Assembly (NCBI GenBank): GCA_900762815.1
Contig: CAAFHX010000010.1
Coordinates: 1 to 25,851, forward strand
Source: Candidatus Avelusimicrobium facis
GTDB lineage: Bacteria; Elusimicrobiota; Elusimicrobia; Elusimicrobiales; Elusimicrobiaceae
Length of the DNA stretch: 25,851 nucleotides
Direction of reading: 5' to 3'
Under the pieces are notes generated by a model, which made no database searches, had not been told where the DNA came from, and saw nothing but the letters and a program-made list of their open reading frames with translations. The position numbers and the translations under genes were made by a program. Shown here one piece after another: positions 13,789 through 22,162 of the stretch. Each line of letters begins with the position of its first letter. Position 1 is the stretch's first letter.

Positions 13789-16700
13789 AGCTCCAGGCAT
13801 TATTGCCCAAGGTGTTTTCCGCAAATTCCAGCAAGGAGCGGTGCACCAAAATGGACTTGCCTGTGCGGATGCGGTGTATTTTGCCGGGCTCTGCCTTGGA
13901 GGGAACCTCCAGATAAACCTGCGTTACCCCTTTGGCCGCGTCCAGGAGTATTTTTAATTTGCGCAAATTCTCCGCAGGGTAATCCACCGTCAGGTGGAGG
14001 GTCAGCTTTTTGGCCATATTGCTGATCAGGTCGGTTACGCTGCCCACGTCTTGCAGGTTGATTTCCACCCGGGCGCTTTCATCGTCCACGCGCACATCGC
14101 CGGAAAAGAACAGCACGGCATTGGGGGCCACCTTGTGTGCCACCTCTTTCCATGCACGAGAGAACGCATTCACCAAAATAGAGCCCGTGCAGTCTTCAAT
14201 CACAAATTGTGCCCATTCCTCTTTGCGTTTGTTTTGGCGCTTTTTCAAACGGGTAACGATGCCCACCACATTTAAGCGGCCCGAGGCCTTGCCGTCCAAA
14301 ATATCCCGTATGGCTACACAGTTGAGGCGGGGCAGATAGTGTTGGTATTTGGCAATGGGGTGCCCGCTGAAATAAATGCCCATGACTTCTTTTTCATACC
14401 CCAGCAGTTCGCTTTGGGTCAGTGGAGCCACCGGTTTGACTTCGGCCTTTTTAAAGCTCATCACGCTGGAAAAGTCATCCCCAAACAAGCTGACGGTTTG
14501 GTTTTCCTTTTCCTTGGCCATCAAGTGTGCCGTTTCTAAGGCTTGGTCCAATTGGCTGAGCAGCGTAGCGCGGGCTTGTTTGGGGTCGGTGTTTGGCAGC
14601 AGGCAGTCCAGCGCTCCGGCCTTGGTTAAACTTTCCAAGGCTTTGCGGTTGGCTTGGGACAAATCAATACGTGCGCACAAATCGTCTAAAGAATCAAACG
14701 GCTTTTCCGCGGCGGCCTTGGCAATGGAAATACACGCCTCGGCTCCGGCGTTTTTGACGGCCTCCAAAGCATAGCGGATGTATTGCTTGCCGTCTTTTTC
14801 CTCTACGGAAAATTCCGGTTGGCTTTTGTTGATATCCGGCGGCAACACGCCAAAGCCCAGGTGTTTGGATTCCTCTAAATACGTGGCGATTTTGTTTTCT
14901 TTGTCATCGGCGCCGATGGCATTGTGGCCGATTTCGTTGGTCAGCGCGGCACACATAAATTCAATGGGATAGTTGGCCTTTAAGTACGCCGTCTGGTACG
15001 ATACCAGGGCATAGGCATAGGAGTGGGATTTGTTAAAACCGTACCCGGCAAAGGCCTTCATTTGTTCGTAAATATGGGTGGCGGTTTTTTCGGGAATATG
15101 GTGTGCCCGGGCCCCTTCCACGAATTTTTTGCCGAATTTCTCCATGACTTCAATTTTCTTTTTCCCCATGGCCTTGCGCAGCGTATCGGCCTCGCCGGGG
15201 GTAAAACCGCCCAGCGTTTTGGAGATTTGCATAATCTGCTCCTGGTACACCATGCAGCCGTAGGTATCCTTGAGCACTTCCTCTAATAAAGGGGTTTCGT
15301 AGGTGATTTTCTCCTGTCCGTTTTTGCGCCGCACGAACATATCCATCATGCCCGATTCCATCGGCCCCGGCCGGTACAGGGCCACCAAGGCGGACACATC
15401 GGCAAATTGCGTAGGTTGCAGCCTTTTAATCAAGTCGCGCATGCCGCCGCTTTCCAGCTGAAAAATCCCCAGGGTCTGGCAGGCGCAAAGCAGGTCATAC
15501 GTTTTTTTATCGTCTAAGGGGATGTCGTTAATGTCAAAGTCTTTGTTGTGGCGCGCGCGGATGAGCTTTTCGGTATTGTCAATCACGGTCAAGGTGCGCA
15601 GCCCCAAGAAGTCCATTTTGAGCAACCCCAAATTGGAGCAGGGCTCTCCTTCAAATTGGGTGGTGATGGCATCGCGCGCGCCGCGTGCCAGCGGCACATA
15701 GTGCGACACGGCCTCCTTGGTAATCAACACCCCGGCCGCGTGAATGCCGGTGTGGCGCTTGAGGCCTTCAATTTTGCGGGCCATATCAAACAAGCGTTTG
15801 GAGGTGGGGTTATTGGCCACTTCGGTTTGCAATTCTTTGATATCGGCCAAGGCGCCGTCTAACGTAATTTTGGGGTCATTGGGGATCATCTTGGCCACGC
15901 GGTTGGTTTCGCTGACGCTGATGCCCATTACGCGGGCCACGTCGCGTACGGCCAGCTTGGCCTTCATGGTGCCAAAGGTAATAATTTGCGCCACTTTGTC
16001 GGCCCCGTATTTTTGGCGCACATAGTCTATGACGCGCTCGCGCCCGGTGTCGGACATATCAATATCCAAGTCCGGCATGCTGACGCGGTCCGGGTTCAAA
16101 AAGCGTTCAAACAGCAGCTTGCTTTGAATGGGGTCTACGCGGGTAATGTCTAAACTGTAGGCCACAATGCTGCCCGCCCCGCTGCCACGGCCCGGCCCGA
16201 TGGGGATGCCGTTGCGGCGGGCCCAATGAATAAAATCTTGCACGATGAGGAAGTAACAGTCAAACCCCATGGTGATGATGACTTCAAATTCGTATTCCAG
16301 CTGCTTGAGATACTCCGGCGGCACGTGGCCGTGCATTTTGCGGTTGAGCCCCTCGCGGCACAGCGCCTTAAAATATTCGGCGGAATTGGGGTATTGGGGC
16401 GGAATGTCAAAATTGGGCAAGATAAAGCCGTGTTTGGGAAATTCCAAATGGCACTTTTCCGCCACTTCCAGCGTATGGGTCAAGGATTCGGGCGTATGGG
16501 CAAACAGCTCATACATTTCATCGGGCGACTTGAAGTACAGCTCATGCGTAGTCATTTTCAGACGTTTGGGGTCGTCTAAGGTCTTGCCGGTGGAAATGCA
16601 CAGGTTCACATCGTGAGCTTCCCAATCTTCTTTCTTTTCGTAGTGGCAATCGTTGGTGGCCACGGTTTTAATATCTAACTTTTTGGCAATTTCCTTTAAA

Positions 16701-17278
16701 ACCGGCAGGGCCATTTGCTCCTCACGGATACCGTGGTCCATGAGCTCTATGTAATAGTTTCCTTTGCCCATGATATCTTGGTATTCTTGGGCCAAAGCGC
16801 AGGCTTTTTCAAAGGGGGCGGTCAAGGCGTCCTGGGCCAAAAAACCCTTTAAGCAGCCCGAGAGCGCAATCAAGCCTTCCGAATATTTAGCCAAAATTTC
16901 TTTGTCAATGCGCGGATGATAATAAAATCCGTCCACCCACGCCAATGAGTTGAGCTGCATTAAATTCAGATAGCCCTGGTGATTTTTGGCCAGTAAGGTC
17001 AGGTGTCCGGTGCGGGATTTGTCTTTATCGGTATATTTTCCGTCGGTGATATACATCTCACACCCGACGATGGGCTTGAGCCCGGCCGCGCGGGCCGAGT
17101 CATAAAAATCCAAGGCGCCATAGAGGTTGCCGTGGTCGGTCAGGGCCATGGCTTTGATGCCGCTTTCGGCCAGCCCGCGCAAAAAGCGCGACGGCTTGTG
17201 GTGTTCGTCGGAAATGCGCAACATCCCGTCCAACAGGGAATATTCCGAATGATTGTGTAAATGGATAAATTCTTTCAT
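13781..17278 (-). CDS. dnaE: DNA polymerase III alpha subunit
   Basis: The catalytic subunit of the replicative polymerase, 1165 residues, as expected for DnaE. The N-terminal PHP domain starts at once with HLHNHSEYSLLDGML and continues ALTDHGNLYG and GCEMY. Its metal-binding His and Asp residues look intact. The polymerase active site has GPGRGSGAGS and then PDLDIDMSD with Asp403 and Asp405 (E. coli Asp401/Asp403). The fingers contain GCMVYQEQIMQI and KSHSYAYALVSYQTAYLKANYP. The C-terminal OB fold begins LNVVGIVTRLKKRQNKR. The start ATG at 17278 gives the family N terminus. A TTG seven codons earlier lacks a better ribosome-binding site. It is divergent from the NUDIX gene with only 39 bp between. 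The minus-strand TATAAA near 17307 may be its -10. Confidence 0.97.
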   Translation of the reverse strand: MKEFIHLHNHSEYSLLDGMLRISDEHHKPSRFLRGLAESGIKAMALTDHGNLYGALDFYDSARAAGLKPIVGCEMYITDGKYTDKDKSRTGHLTLLAKNHQGYLNLMQLNSLAWVDGFYYHPRIDKEILAKYSEGLIALSGCLKGFLAQDALTAPFEKACALAQEYQDIMGKGNYYIELMDHGIREEQMALPVLKEIAKKLDIKTVATNDCHYEKKEDWEAHDVNLCISTGKTLDDPKRLKMTTHELYFKSPDEMYELFAHTPESLTHTLEVAEKCHLEFPKHGFILPNFDIPPQYPNSAEYFKALCREGLNRKMHGHVPPEYLKQLEYEFEVIITMGFDCYFLIVQDFIHWARRNGIPIGPGRGSGAGSIVAYSLDITRVDPIQSKLLFERFLNPDRVSMPDLDIDMSDTGRERVIDYVRQKYGADKVAQIITFGTMKAKLAVRDVARVMGISVSETNRVAKMIPNDPKITLDGALADIKELQTEVANNPTSKRLFDMARKIEGLKRHTGIHAAGVLITKEAVSHYVPLARGARDAITTQFEGEPCSNLGLLKMDFLGLRTLTVIDNTEKLIRARHNKDFDINDIPLDDKKTYDLLCACQTLGIFQLESGGMRDLIKRLQPTQFADVSALVALYRPGPMESGMMDMFVRRKNGQEKITYETPLLEEVLKDTYGCMVYQEQIMQISKTLGGFTPGEADTLRKAMGKKKIEVMEKFGKKFVEGARAHHIPEKTATHIYEQMKAFAGYGFNKSHSYAYALVSYQTAYLKANYPIEFMCAALTNEIGHNAIGADDKENKIATYLEESKHLGFGVLPPDINKSQPEFSVEEKDGKQYIRYALEAVKNAGAEACISIAKAAAEKPFDSLDDLCARIDLSQANRKALESLTKAGALDCLLPNTDPKQARATLLSQLDQALETAHLMAKEKENQTVSLFGDDFSSVMSFKKAEVKPVAPLTQSELLGYEKEVMGIYFSGHPIAKYQHYLPRLNCVAIRDILDGKASGRLNVVGIVTRLKKRQNKRKEEWAQFVIEDCTGSILVNAFSRAWKEVAHKVAPNAVLFFSGDVRVDDESARVEINLQDVGSVTDLISNMAKKLTLHLTVDYPAENLRKLKILLDAAKGVTQVYLEVPSKAEPGKIHRIRTGKSILVHRSLLEFAENTLGNNAWSFE

Positions 17279-17317
17279 ACTCAGGCCCAAACGCGGCAAA
17301 TTTTATAAGATAGGGAT

Positions 17318-17857
17318 ATGTCCCATTATAGTAAATTAAAAGAAACCCGGGTGTCCGGCCAGCCGCTGTATAAGGGGGTGGTGGGGTTTAACAAAGACAT
17401 CGTGCGCCTGATCAACGGGCGCGAAACCAGCCGCGTATATTTGGTGCACCGCGGCGCCAGCGCCATTGTGCCGGTGGAAGACGGCCAAGTGTATTTGGTG
17501 CAGCAATACCGCTATCCCATTGGCCGTACCACATGGGAAATTCCCGCAGGCAAGCGCGAGGAAGGGCAAACACCCATCGCTTGCGCCCGCGCGGAGCTCA
17601 GGCAAGAAACGGGCTTGCGCGCCCGGTATTGGAAAAAGCTGACCGCGTTTAACCCCAGCAGTGCTTTTTCATCGGAGACCTTGCATGTTTATCTGGCTAC
17701 CGGGCTGACCCGGGGGGCCGATTGCCCGGATGCGGATGAATTTTTAAACGTCAAAAAATTCCCGCTGGAAAAGGTATATGAGATGATTTACAGCGGCAAA
17801 ATTGCCGATGCCAAGACGATTATCGGCCTGCTGCTGTATAAAGAGTTGCACCCATAG
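17318..17857 (+). CDS. NUDIX hydrolase, ADP-ribose pyrophosphatase-like
   Basis: A 179-residue NUDIX enzyme resembling ADP-sugar pyrophosphatases, which cleave ADP-ribose to AMP and ribose 5-phosphate. The approach to the NUDIX box, VQQYRYPIGRTTWEIPAGK, is typical of that subgroup, with the Tyr-Arg and W-E-I-P-A-G residues that shape the pocket. The box itself (G78 to L100) reads GKREEGQ, then AELRQETGL. Compared with GX5EX7REUXEEXGU the first E is Q84, the R is A92 and one E is Q96, while Glu93 and Glu97, corresponding to two metal-binding glutamates, are kept. Activity is therefore plausible but altered specificity or rate is possible. The ribosome-binding site is weak (AGGGA). A bidirectional terminator follows. 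Confidence 0.85.
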   Translation: MSHYSKLKETRVSGQPLYKGVVGFNKDIVRLINGRETSRVYLVHRGASAIVPVEDGQVYLVQQYRYPIGRTTWEIPAGKREEGQTPIACARAELRQETGLRARYWKKLTAFNPSSAFSSETLHVYLATGLTRGADCPDADEFLNVKKFPLEKVYEMIYSGKIADAKTIIGLLLYKELHP

Positions 17858-17875
17858 CGCAGTTTCCCCCAAAGA

Positions 17876-17901
17876 AAAACCCCGCCCAAAGGCGGGGTTT
17901 T
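17876..17901. terminator. Bidirectional terminator between convergent genes
   Basis: AAAACCCCGCC (17876-17886), loop CAAA, GGCGGGGTTTT (17891-17901). It serves the NUDIX gene on plus and the Lys-rich protein gene on minus. The stem is nearly identical to that at 2426-2451. Confidence 0.88.
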
Positions 17902-17917
17902 GAATAGACGGAAAACT

Positions 17918-18418
17918 TTATTTCGCAATGGCTTTCCATTCGGCCAATTCCGCCTTGGCATTCTTTTTGGCGGTTTTGGCGTCTTGCTTGACCTGGGCCT
18001 TTTTGGCTTTCAGGGCCTTTTTGTCGGCTTCGGCTTTTTCCTTGGCGGCTTTTTTGTTGGCTTCGGATTTGGCTTTGTTGGCCTGGGCTTTGGCCTTATA
18101 ATCTTTTTTGGCTTGGGCCGCTTTTTCCTTGGCGGCAGCTTTTTGGTGCTTCAAATTGCTTTTGGCGTCCGTTCCCGCTTGTTTGTATTGTTTTTTGACG
18201 GAAGCGGCTTTTTCCTTGGCGGCTTTTTTGTCGGCTTCGGAAGAAGCTTTCCGTTGCGCCTTGGCGTCTTGCCATTGTTTTTTGGCGTTTTTGACCGAGG
18301 TCTTGGCGCATTCATTGGCGCAAACGGCGTCTCCGGCGGCGCAGGTGCAGGTGGTCGCGGCGGCAGCGCCGCAAGCCAACGCAAACACAAAAGCGAAAGT
18401 TAAGGCTAGTTTGTTCAT
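17918..18418 (-). CDS. Secreted Lys/Ala-rich repeat protein
   Basis: A 166-residue protein I cannot assign to a family. Residues 1-21 form a classical signal peptide (MNK, then a hydrophobic core and an Ala-rich cleavage region). Cys16 lies in ALAC, a poor lipobox, so cleavage by signal peptidase I is more likely. Next comes a short cysteine cluster, C24-T-C26, C33, C37. From 37 to 152 the protein is made of four 29-residue units rich in Lys and Ala, each with a K-K plus an aromatic or Leu at unit position 13. The composition predicts long, highly basic helices in the periplasm or outside the cell, where DNA, LPS or other polyanions are possible partners. AAGGAG gives a strong ribosome-binding site. 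The gene stands alone, convergent with NUDIX. Function is unknown. Confidence 0.75.
   Translation of the reverse strand: MNKLALTFAFVFALACGAAAATTCTCAAGDAVCANECAKTSVKNAKKQWQDAKAQRKASSEADKKAAKEKAASVKKQYKQAGTDAKSNLKHQKAAAKEKAAQAKKDYKAKAQANKAKSEANKKAAKEKAEADKKALKAKKAQVKQDAKTAKKNAKAELAEWKAIAK
17963..18310 (-). repeat. Four degenerate 87-bp tandem repeats (29 residues each)
   Basis: Units cover residues 37-65, 66-94, 95-123 and 124-152 of the Lys-rich protein. The last three begin AAKEKA exactly 29 residues apart. Unit 1 and unit 3 share the A-K-K-aromatic spacing and both end with a SEA-D/N-KK string. Unit position 13 is W, Y, Y, L. The exact period with no insertions indicates in-frame duplication, not chance low complexity. 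Confidence 0.75.
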
Positions 18419-18544
18419 ATTTTCTCCTTTAAGATAAACTGCATATTTTATTTTAACAAAATAAGCCGGCCCGCAGGAAACGGAAAAAATGAATTAGAGC
18501 GGCTTGCGGCTCTTTTAGGGCGGGCTTCCGGGGATGTTTTTTGG

Positions 18545-18550
18545 TAAAAT
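18545..18550 (+). promoter_or_regulatory. -10 element implying a leaderless transcript
   Basis: TAAAAT ends 6 nt before the ATG at 18557, so initiation would fall on or next to the start codon. No convincing -35 lies 16-18 bp upstream. Confidence 0.35.
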
Positions 18551-18556
18551 GAAAGT

Positions 18557-19606
18557 ATGGAAATTTCCCTGTTGACTAAAATCCTGCTGGCGATTGTGGT
18601 GCTGAACCTGTTGGTGTGGCCGTTGGCCTCCAAATGGGTGGAGAACCACTTGGAGCTGTTTCTGCTGGCGGTGGGGGCCGTGGCGGTAACCATCATCGGC
18701 GGGTGGAACAAAAATTTTGTGTATGAAACGCTCAACTCCCCCGTCAATGTGGCCTTTATCGTGCTGGTGGTCAGCGTTATTTTTAACTACTATTCCCGCT
18801 ATATTTTCCGCATTTTATTCATTTTATTCCGGTACTTGGAGCCCCGCTACAGCTTTGCCATTTTGGTGTTTTTGCTGGGGATTACCTCCAGCATTTTTAG
18901 CGTTACCGTGGCCGCGCTGGTGCTGGCCGAGGTGCTGCAGGTGGTCAATTTAGAACGCGAGCAAACGGTCAAGGTCACCGTGTATGCCTGTTATGCCATT
19001 GGGCTGGGGGCTATTTTGCTGCCGCTGGCCGAGCCGCTGGGTCTGGTGATTTACAATGAGCTGGCCGCCGGACCGCACCGGGCCGATTTCTTTTTTGTGC
19101 TGCGGCATTTCTTCGGTTGGATTATGCCCGGCATTTTGCTGATGTCCTTGGCGGCGGGATATACCGTGCGCCACGCCAATACACAGGTGCAGCTGCATAT
19201 CCGCGAGGACAAAGAAGATTACAAATCCATGCTGCGCCGCACCTGGCACATTTATTTGTTTGTGGCGGCTTTAAGCTTAATCAGCACGGGCTTGCGTCCG
19301 TTTGCGCAAAGCACCATTGCCCATTTAAGCGGCAAGATTTTATTTTGGGCCAACTCCGTCTCCGTGATTATTGACAACGCCACCCTGGCAGCTATAGAAG
19401 TTACCCCGTCTGTTACCACGGACAACCTGATGTATATGGTCATCGGCCTGGCGGCCTTTGGCAGTATGTTGGTGCAGGGCAACTTGCCCAATATCGTCGC
19501 GGCGGAAAAGTTAAACATCAAAAGCCGCGAATGGGCCCGCGTGGCCGTGCCGGCGGGGGTCGTGTTGATGTGCGGCTATTTTGTGGCCTTGTGGATTAAG
19601 CTGTAA
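18557..19606 (+). CDS. DUF1646-family membrane protein, predicted cation transporter
   Basis: A 349-residue integral membrane protein with about ten hydrophobic segments, matching the DUF1646 family of predicted cation/Na+ antiport-type transporters. The conserved half-helix ANSVSVIIDNATLAAIEVTPS (residues about 269-289) and the late GSMLVQGNLPNIVAAEKLNIKSREWA (about 301-326) are the family's best marks. They resemble the paired re-entrant regions of the ion transporter superfamily, with the Asp-Asn-Ala-Thr stretch as a candidate ion site. A charged cytoplasmic loop (HIREDKEDYKSMLRR) separates the halves. No clear Shine-Dalgarno precedes the ATG at 18557, and the nearest -10 suggests a leaderless mRNA. 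The transported ion is not deducible. It sits divergent from the Lys-rich protein gene and upstream of the hydrogenase operon, but with its own transcription. Confidence 0.8.
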   Translation: MEISLLTKILLAIVVLNLLVWPLASKWVENHLELFLLAVGAVAVTIIGGWNKNFVYETLNSPVNVAFIVLVVSVIFNYYSRYIFRILFILFRYLEPRYSFAILVFLLGITSSIFSVTVAALVLAEVLQVVNLEREQTVKVTVYACYAIGLGAILLPLAEPLGLVIYNELAAGPHRADFFFVLRHFFGWIMPGILLMSLAAGYTVRHANTQVQLHIREDKEDYKSMLRRTWHIYLFVAALSLISTGLRPFAQSTIAHLSGKILFWANSVSVIIDNATLAAIEVTPSVTTDNLMYMVIGLAAFGSMLVQGNLPNIVAAEKLNIKSREWARVAVPAGVVLMCGYFVALWIKL

Positions 19607-19638
19607 CCGCCGTCTCTTTCTTTTCCGAAAAATCTTGT

Positions 19639-19667
19639 TTGACAGGTTTTGTTTCTCGTATTATAAT
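19639..19667 (+). promoter_or_regulatory. Perfect sigma70 consensus promoter of hydCBA
   Basis: TTGACA (19639-19644), 17 bp, TATAAT (19662-19667): all twelve consensus bases with ideal spacing. Initiation near 19674 gives a leader of about 117 nt before hydC. Confidence 0.85.
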
Positions 19668-19711
19668 AAAAGAATAAGCCGTCCTGATGATTCACTGTTT
19701 TTTAGATAGAC

Positions 19712-19740
19712 CCGTTCGCGCACCCTCTGCGCGCGGTTTT
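19712..19740 (+). promoter_or_regulatory. Terminator-like hairpin in the hydCBA leader
   Basis: CCG-TT-CGCGC, loop ACCCTCT, GCGCG-CGG followed by TTTT and then G. Eight GC pairs with a 2-nt bulge and a short T run, 50 nt before hydC. It may be a weak attenuator or a stabilising 5' hairpin. Confidence 0.4.
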
Positions 19741-19790
19741 GCCGTACCCGAAGCACAACTTTGAGTAGCAAATCTTAAACAGGAGACACC

Positions 19791-20276
19791 ATGCCAGAAA
19801 AGTTCGCCCCCGTGGATAAAATCCTCAAACAGCAGGGTTGCGACCCCGCTAAGCTGATCCCCATCCTGCAGCAAGTACAAGACCTTTACCGCTATCTGCC
19901 CGAAGACGTGATGCGGCACATTGCGGACAAATTGGAAATTTCGCCCGCCAAAGTGTTTGGCGTGGCGACGTTCTTTGCGCATTTTGCCATTACGCCCAAA
20001 GGCAAACACATCATCAAGGTGTGCAACGGCACGGCGTGCCACGTGAAGGGCTCTTCGTTTGTGATTAATACCGTCAAAGACAAACTCAAACTCAAAGACG
20101 GCCAAGACACCACCGAGGACGGGTTGTTTACCTTGGAATGCGTGTCCTGTTTGGGGGCGTGCGGATTGGCCCCGGTGATGGTGCTGGACGAAACCGTGCA
20201 CGGGCAAATCACCCCGGCGCAAGCGGTAAAACTCATTGACGATATCCTCGCGGCGGAGGCCAAAAATGCCCAATAA
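19791..20276 (+). CDS. hydC: NuoE-like [2Fe-2S] subunit of bifurcating [FeFe] hydrogenase
   Basis: HydC is the small thioredoxin-fold [2Fe-2S] subunit of the trimeric NAD- and ferredoxin-linked [FeFe] hydrogenase, corresponding to NuoE of complex I. The 161-residue protein has an N-terminal helical domain with the motif ILQQVQDLYRYLP and VFGVATFFAHF, then the cluster site. Its ligands are Cys78 and Cys83 (VCNGTACH) and Cys120 and Cys124 (CLGAC, followed by GLAPV). The start is fixed by AGGAG 5-6 nt upstream. The end overlaps hydB by 11 nt. First gene of the operon, 120 nt downstream of a consensus promoter. Confidence 0.93.
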   Translation: MPEKFAPVDKILKQQGCDPAKLIPILQQVQDLYRYLPEDVMRHIADKLEISPAKVFGVATFFAHFAITPKGKHIIKVCNGTACHVKGSSFVINTVKDKLKLKDGQDTTEDGLFTLECVSCLGACGLAPVMVLDETVHGQITPAQAVKLIDDILAAEAKNAQ

Positions 20277-22149
20277 AACCATTGAACAAATTGCCAAGGA
20301 ATACAACGACGCGTATAAAAAAATTACCGGCCGCGTAACCATTTGCGGCGGGACGGGCTGTATTGCCGGCGGCAGTATGAAAGTGTATGACGCTTTTCAA
20401 AAGGAATTGGAAAAGCACCAGGTGGGCTATTGCCTCAATATTACCAAGGGCTGCCACGAAAATTACATCAGCATGAGCGGTTGCCGCGGCTTTTGCGCCG
20501 CCGGGCCGCTGGTGAGCGTCAATGATATATTTTACACGCATGTCAAACCCGAAGACGTACCCGAAATCGTAGAGAAAACCATTTTAAAAGGCGAAGTGGT
20601 GGACCGGCTTTTATACACCGACCCCAACAGCCACAAACATTGCAAGACAACGGCGGAAATTCCGTTTTATTCCAAGCAGGAGCGCATTTTATTGCACGAC
20701 TGCGGCCGCATTAACCCCGAAGACATTAACGAATACATTGCCCACGGCGGGTATGCCCAAGCCAAACGCGCCTACACGCAAATGACCGATGAACAAGTCT
20801 GCAAAGAAATTACCGAGTCGGGCCTGCGCGGGCGCGGCGGCGGCGGATTTCCCACGGGTAAAAAATGGGAATTGACCCGCATTGAAAAGGGGCCGAAGAA
20901 ATACGTCATCTGCAACGCAGATGAAGGCGACCCCGGCGCTTTTATGGACCGCAGCGTCATGGAAGGTAACCCCAATGCCGTCATTGAAGGCATGATGATT
21001 GCCGCGCGCGCCATCGGCGCCGACGAGGGCTACATCTATGTGCGTATGGAATACCCCCTGGCCGTGCAACGCATGCGCACCGCGATCGGGCAAGCCGAGG
21101 CCCTGGGGCTGCTGGGCAAAAATATTTTCGGTTCCGGTAAGGATTTTGACATCCATGTGATGGAGGGCGCCGGGGCCTTTGTCTGCGGCGAAGAGACCGC
21201 ACTGATCGCCTCGGTAGAGGGCAAGCGCGGCATGCCCAATGTCAAGCCGCCCTTCCCCAGCCAAAAGGGATTGTTCGGCAAGCCGACCGTGATTAACAAT
21301 GTGGAAACCTTGGCCACCATTGCCAAAATTATGGAAATGGGCGCCAAAGAATTTAAGAAAATCGGCACCTTGACCAGCCCGGGCACCAAGACCTTTGCCG
21401 TGACGGGGCACATTGCCAATACCGGCCTGGTGGAAGTGCCCATGGGCACCACGCTGCGCCAAGTGATTGATGAGGTGGCCGGCGGCACCACCAACGATGA
21501 CGGCACCGTCAATAAAAAAGCGTTTAAGGCGGCGCAAATCGGCGGTCCTTCGGGCGGCTGTTTGACCAAGGAACACTTGGACTTGCCGCTGGATTTTGAC
21601 TCGCTCAAAGGCGCGGGCGCCATGGTGGGCTCGGGCGGTTTGGTGGTTATGAACGACAAGACCTGCATGGTCAATGTGGCGCGTTTCTTTTTGGAATTTA
21701 CGCAACGCGAATCCTGCGGTAAGTGCGTGCCCTGCCGCGAAGGCACCGAGCAGATGTTAACCATGCTCAATGACATTGTGGAAGGCCGCGCGACTTTAAA
21801 AACCTTGGAGAATTTGGAAGATTTGGCCAAGGCCGTGCAAAAGGCTTCGCTGTGTGCCTTGGGTAAGACGGCCCCCAACCCGGTGCTGTCTACGCTGAAA
21901 CACTTTAAGGAGGAATACCTGGCCCACGTGGTGGAAAAACGCTGCCCCGCCGGTGTGTGCAAGGCATTGGCCCGCTTTGAAATTGACCCTGCCAAATGCA
22001 AGGGCTGCGGTATGTGTAAACGCGCCTGCCCCGTACAGGCTATCTCGGGCGAAGTGGGCAAACCGCATCACATTGACCCCAAGAAGTGTATCAAATGCGG
22101 CGGCTGCAAGAGCACCTGCAAATTTGGCGCGGTGGTAACCGGAGCCTAA
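20266..22149 (+). CDS. hydB: NuoF-like FMN/NADH-binding subunit of bifurcating [FeFe] hydrogenase
   Basis: HydB holds the flavin and NADH site where electrons are split or joined between NAD(H), ferredoxin and HydA. The 627 residues follow the HydB order. First is an extra N-terminal thioredoxin-like [2Fe-2S] domain with CGGTGC (Cys27, Cys32) and CRGFC (Cys73, Cys77). Then comes the NuoF core with the glycine-rich GLRGRGGGGFPTGKKW and CNADEGDPGAFMDR, which bind NADH and FMN, an SLBB region and the [4Fe-4S] motif ESCGKCVPCREG. Last are two ferredoxin-type [4Fe-4S] clusters at Cys578/581/584/588 and Cys608/611/614/618. The ATG at 20266 has GGAGG upstream and overlaps the hydC stop. An in-frame earlier start would lie inside hydC without a better ribosome-binding site. 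Confidence 0.95.
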   Translation: MPNKTIEQIAKEYNDAYKKITGRVTICGGTGCIAGGSMKVYDAFQKELEKHQVGYCLNITKGCHENYISMSGCRGFCAAGPLVSVNDIFYTHVKPEDVPEIVEKTILKGEVVDRLLYTDPNSHKHCKTTAEIPFYSKQERILLHDCGRINPEDINEYIAHGGYAQAKRAYTQMTDEQVCKEITESGLRGRGGGGFPTGKKWELTRIEKGPKKYVICNADEGDPGAFMDRSVMEGNPNAVIEGMMIAARAIGADEGYIYVRMEYPLAVQRMRTAIGQAEALGLLGKNIFGSGKDFDIHVMEGAGAFVCGEETALIASVEGKRGMPNVKPPFPSQKGLFGKPTVINNVETLATIAKIMEMGAKEFKKIGTLTSPGTKTFAVTGHIANTGLVEVPMGTTLRQVIDEVAGGTTNDDGTVNKKAFKAAQIGGPSGGCLTKEHLDLPLDFDSLKGAGAMVGSGGLVVMNDKTCMVNVARFFLEFTQRESCGKCVPCREGTEQMLTMLNDIVEGRATLKTLENLEDLAKAVQKASLCALGKTAPNPVLSTLKHFKEEYLAHVVEKRCPAGVCKALARFEIDPAKCKGCGMCKRACPVQAISGEVGKPHHIDPKKCIKCGGCKSTCKFGAVVTGA

Positions 22150-22162
22150 GGGAGAGCACACT

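Noticed and set aside
17900..18403. Gly/Phe-rich 167-codon plus-strand frame opposite the Lys-rich protein
   Set aside because: Poly-Gly/Phe is what Lys/Ala-rich codons give when read in reverse. The minus frame has a signal peptide and Shine-Dalgarno, and the plus frame starts just after the terminator stem at 17876-17901 without a ribosome-binding site.
18496..18516. Possible terminator AGAGC-8-GCTCT followed by TTT between the Lys-rich and DUF1646 genes
   Set aside because: Only five pairs and it lies between divergent starts, where no transcript should end.
21036..22061. Long minus-strand open frames opposite hydB (also 20689-21705)
   Set aside because: They lie fully antisense to a gene with complete cluster and flavin motifs and show no domain, ribosome-binding site or promoter.
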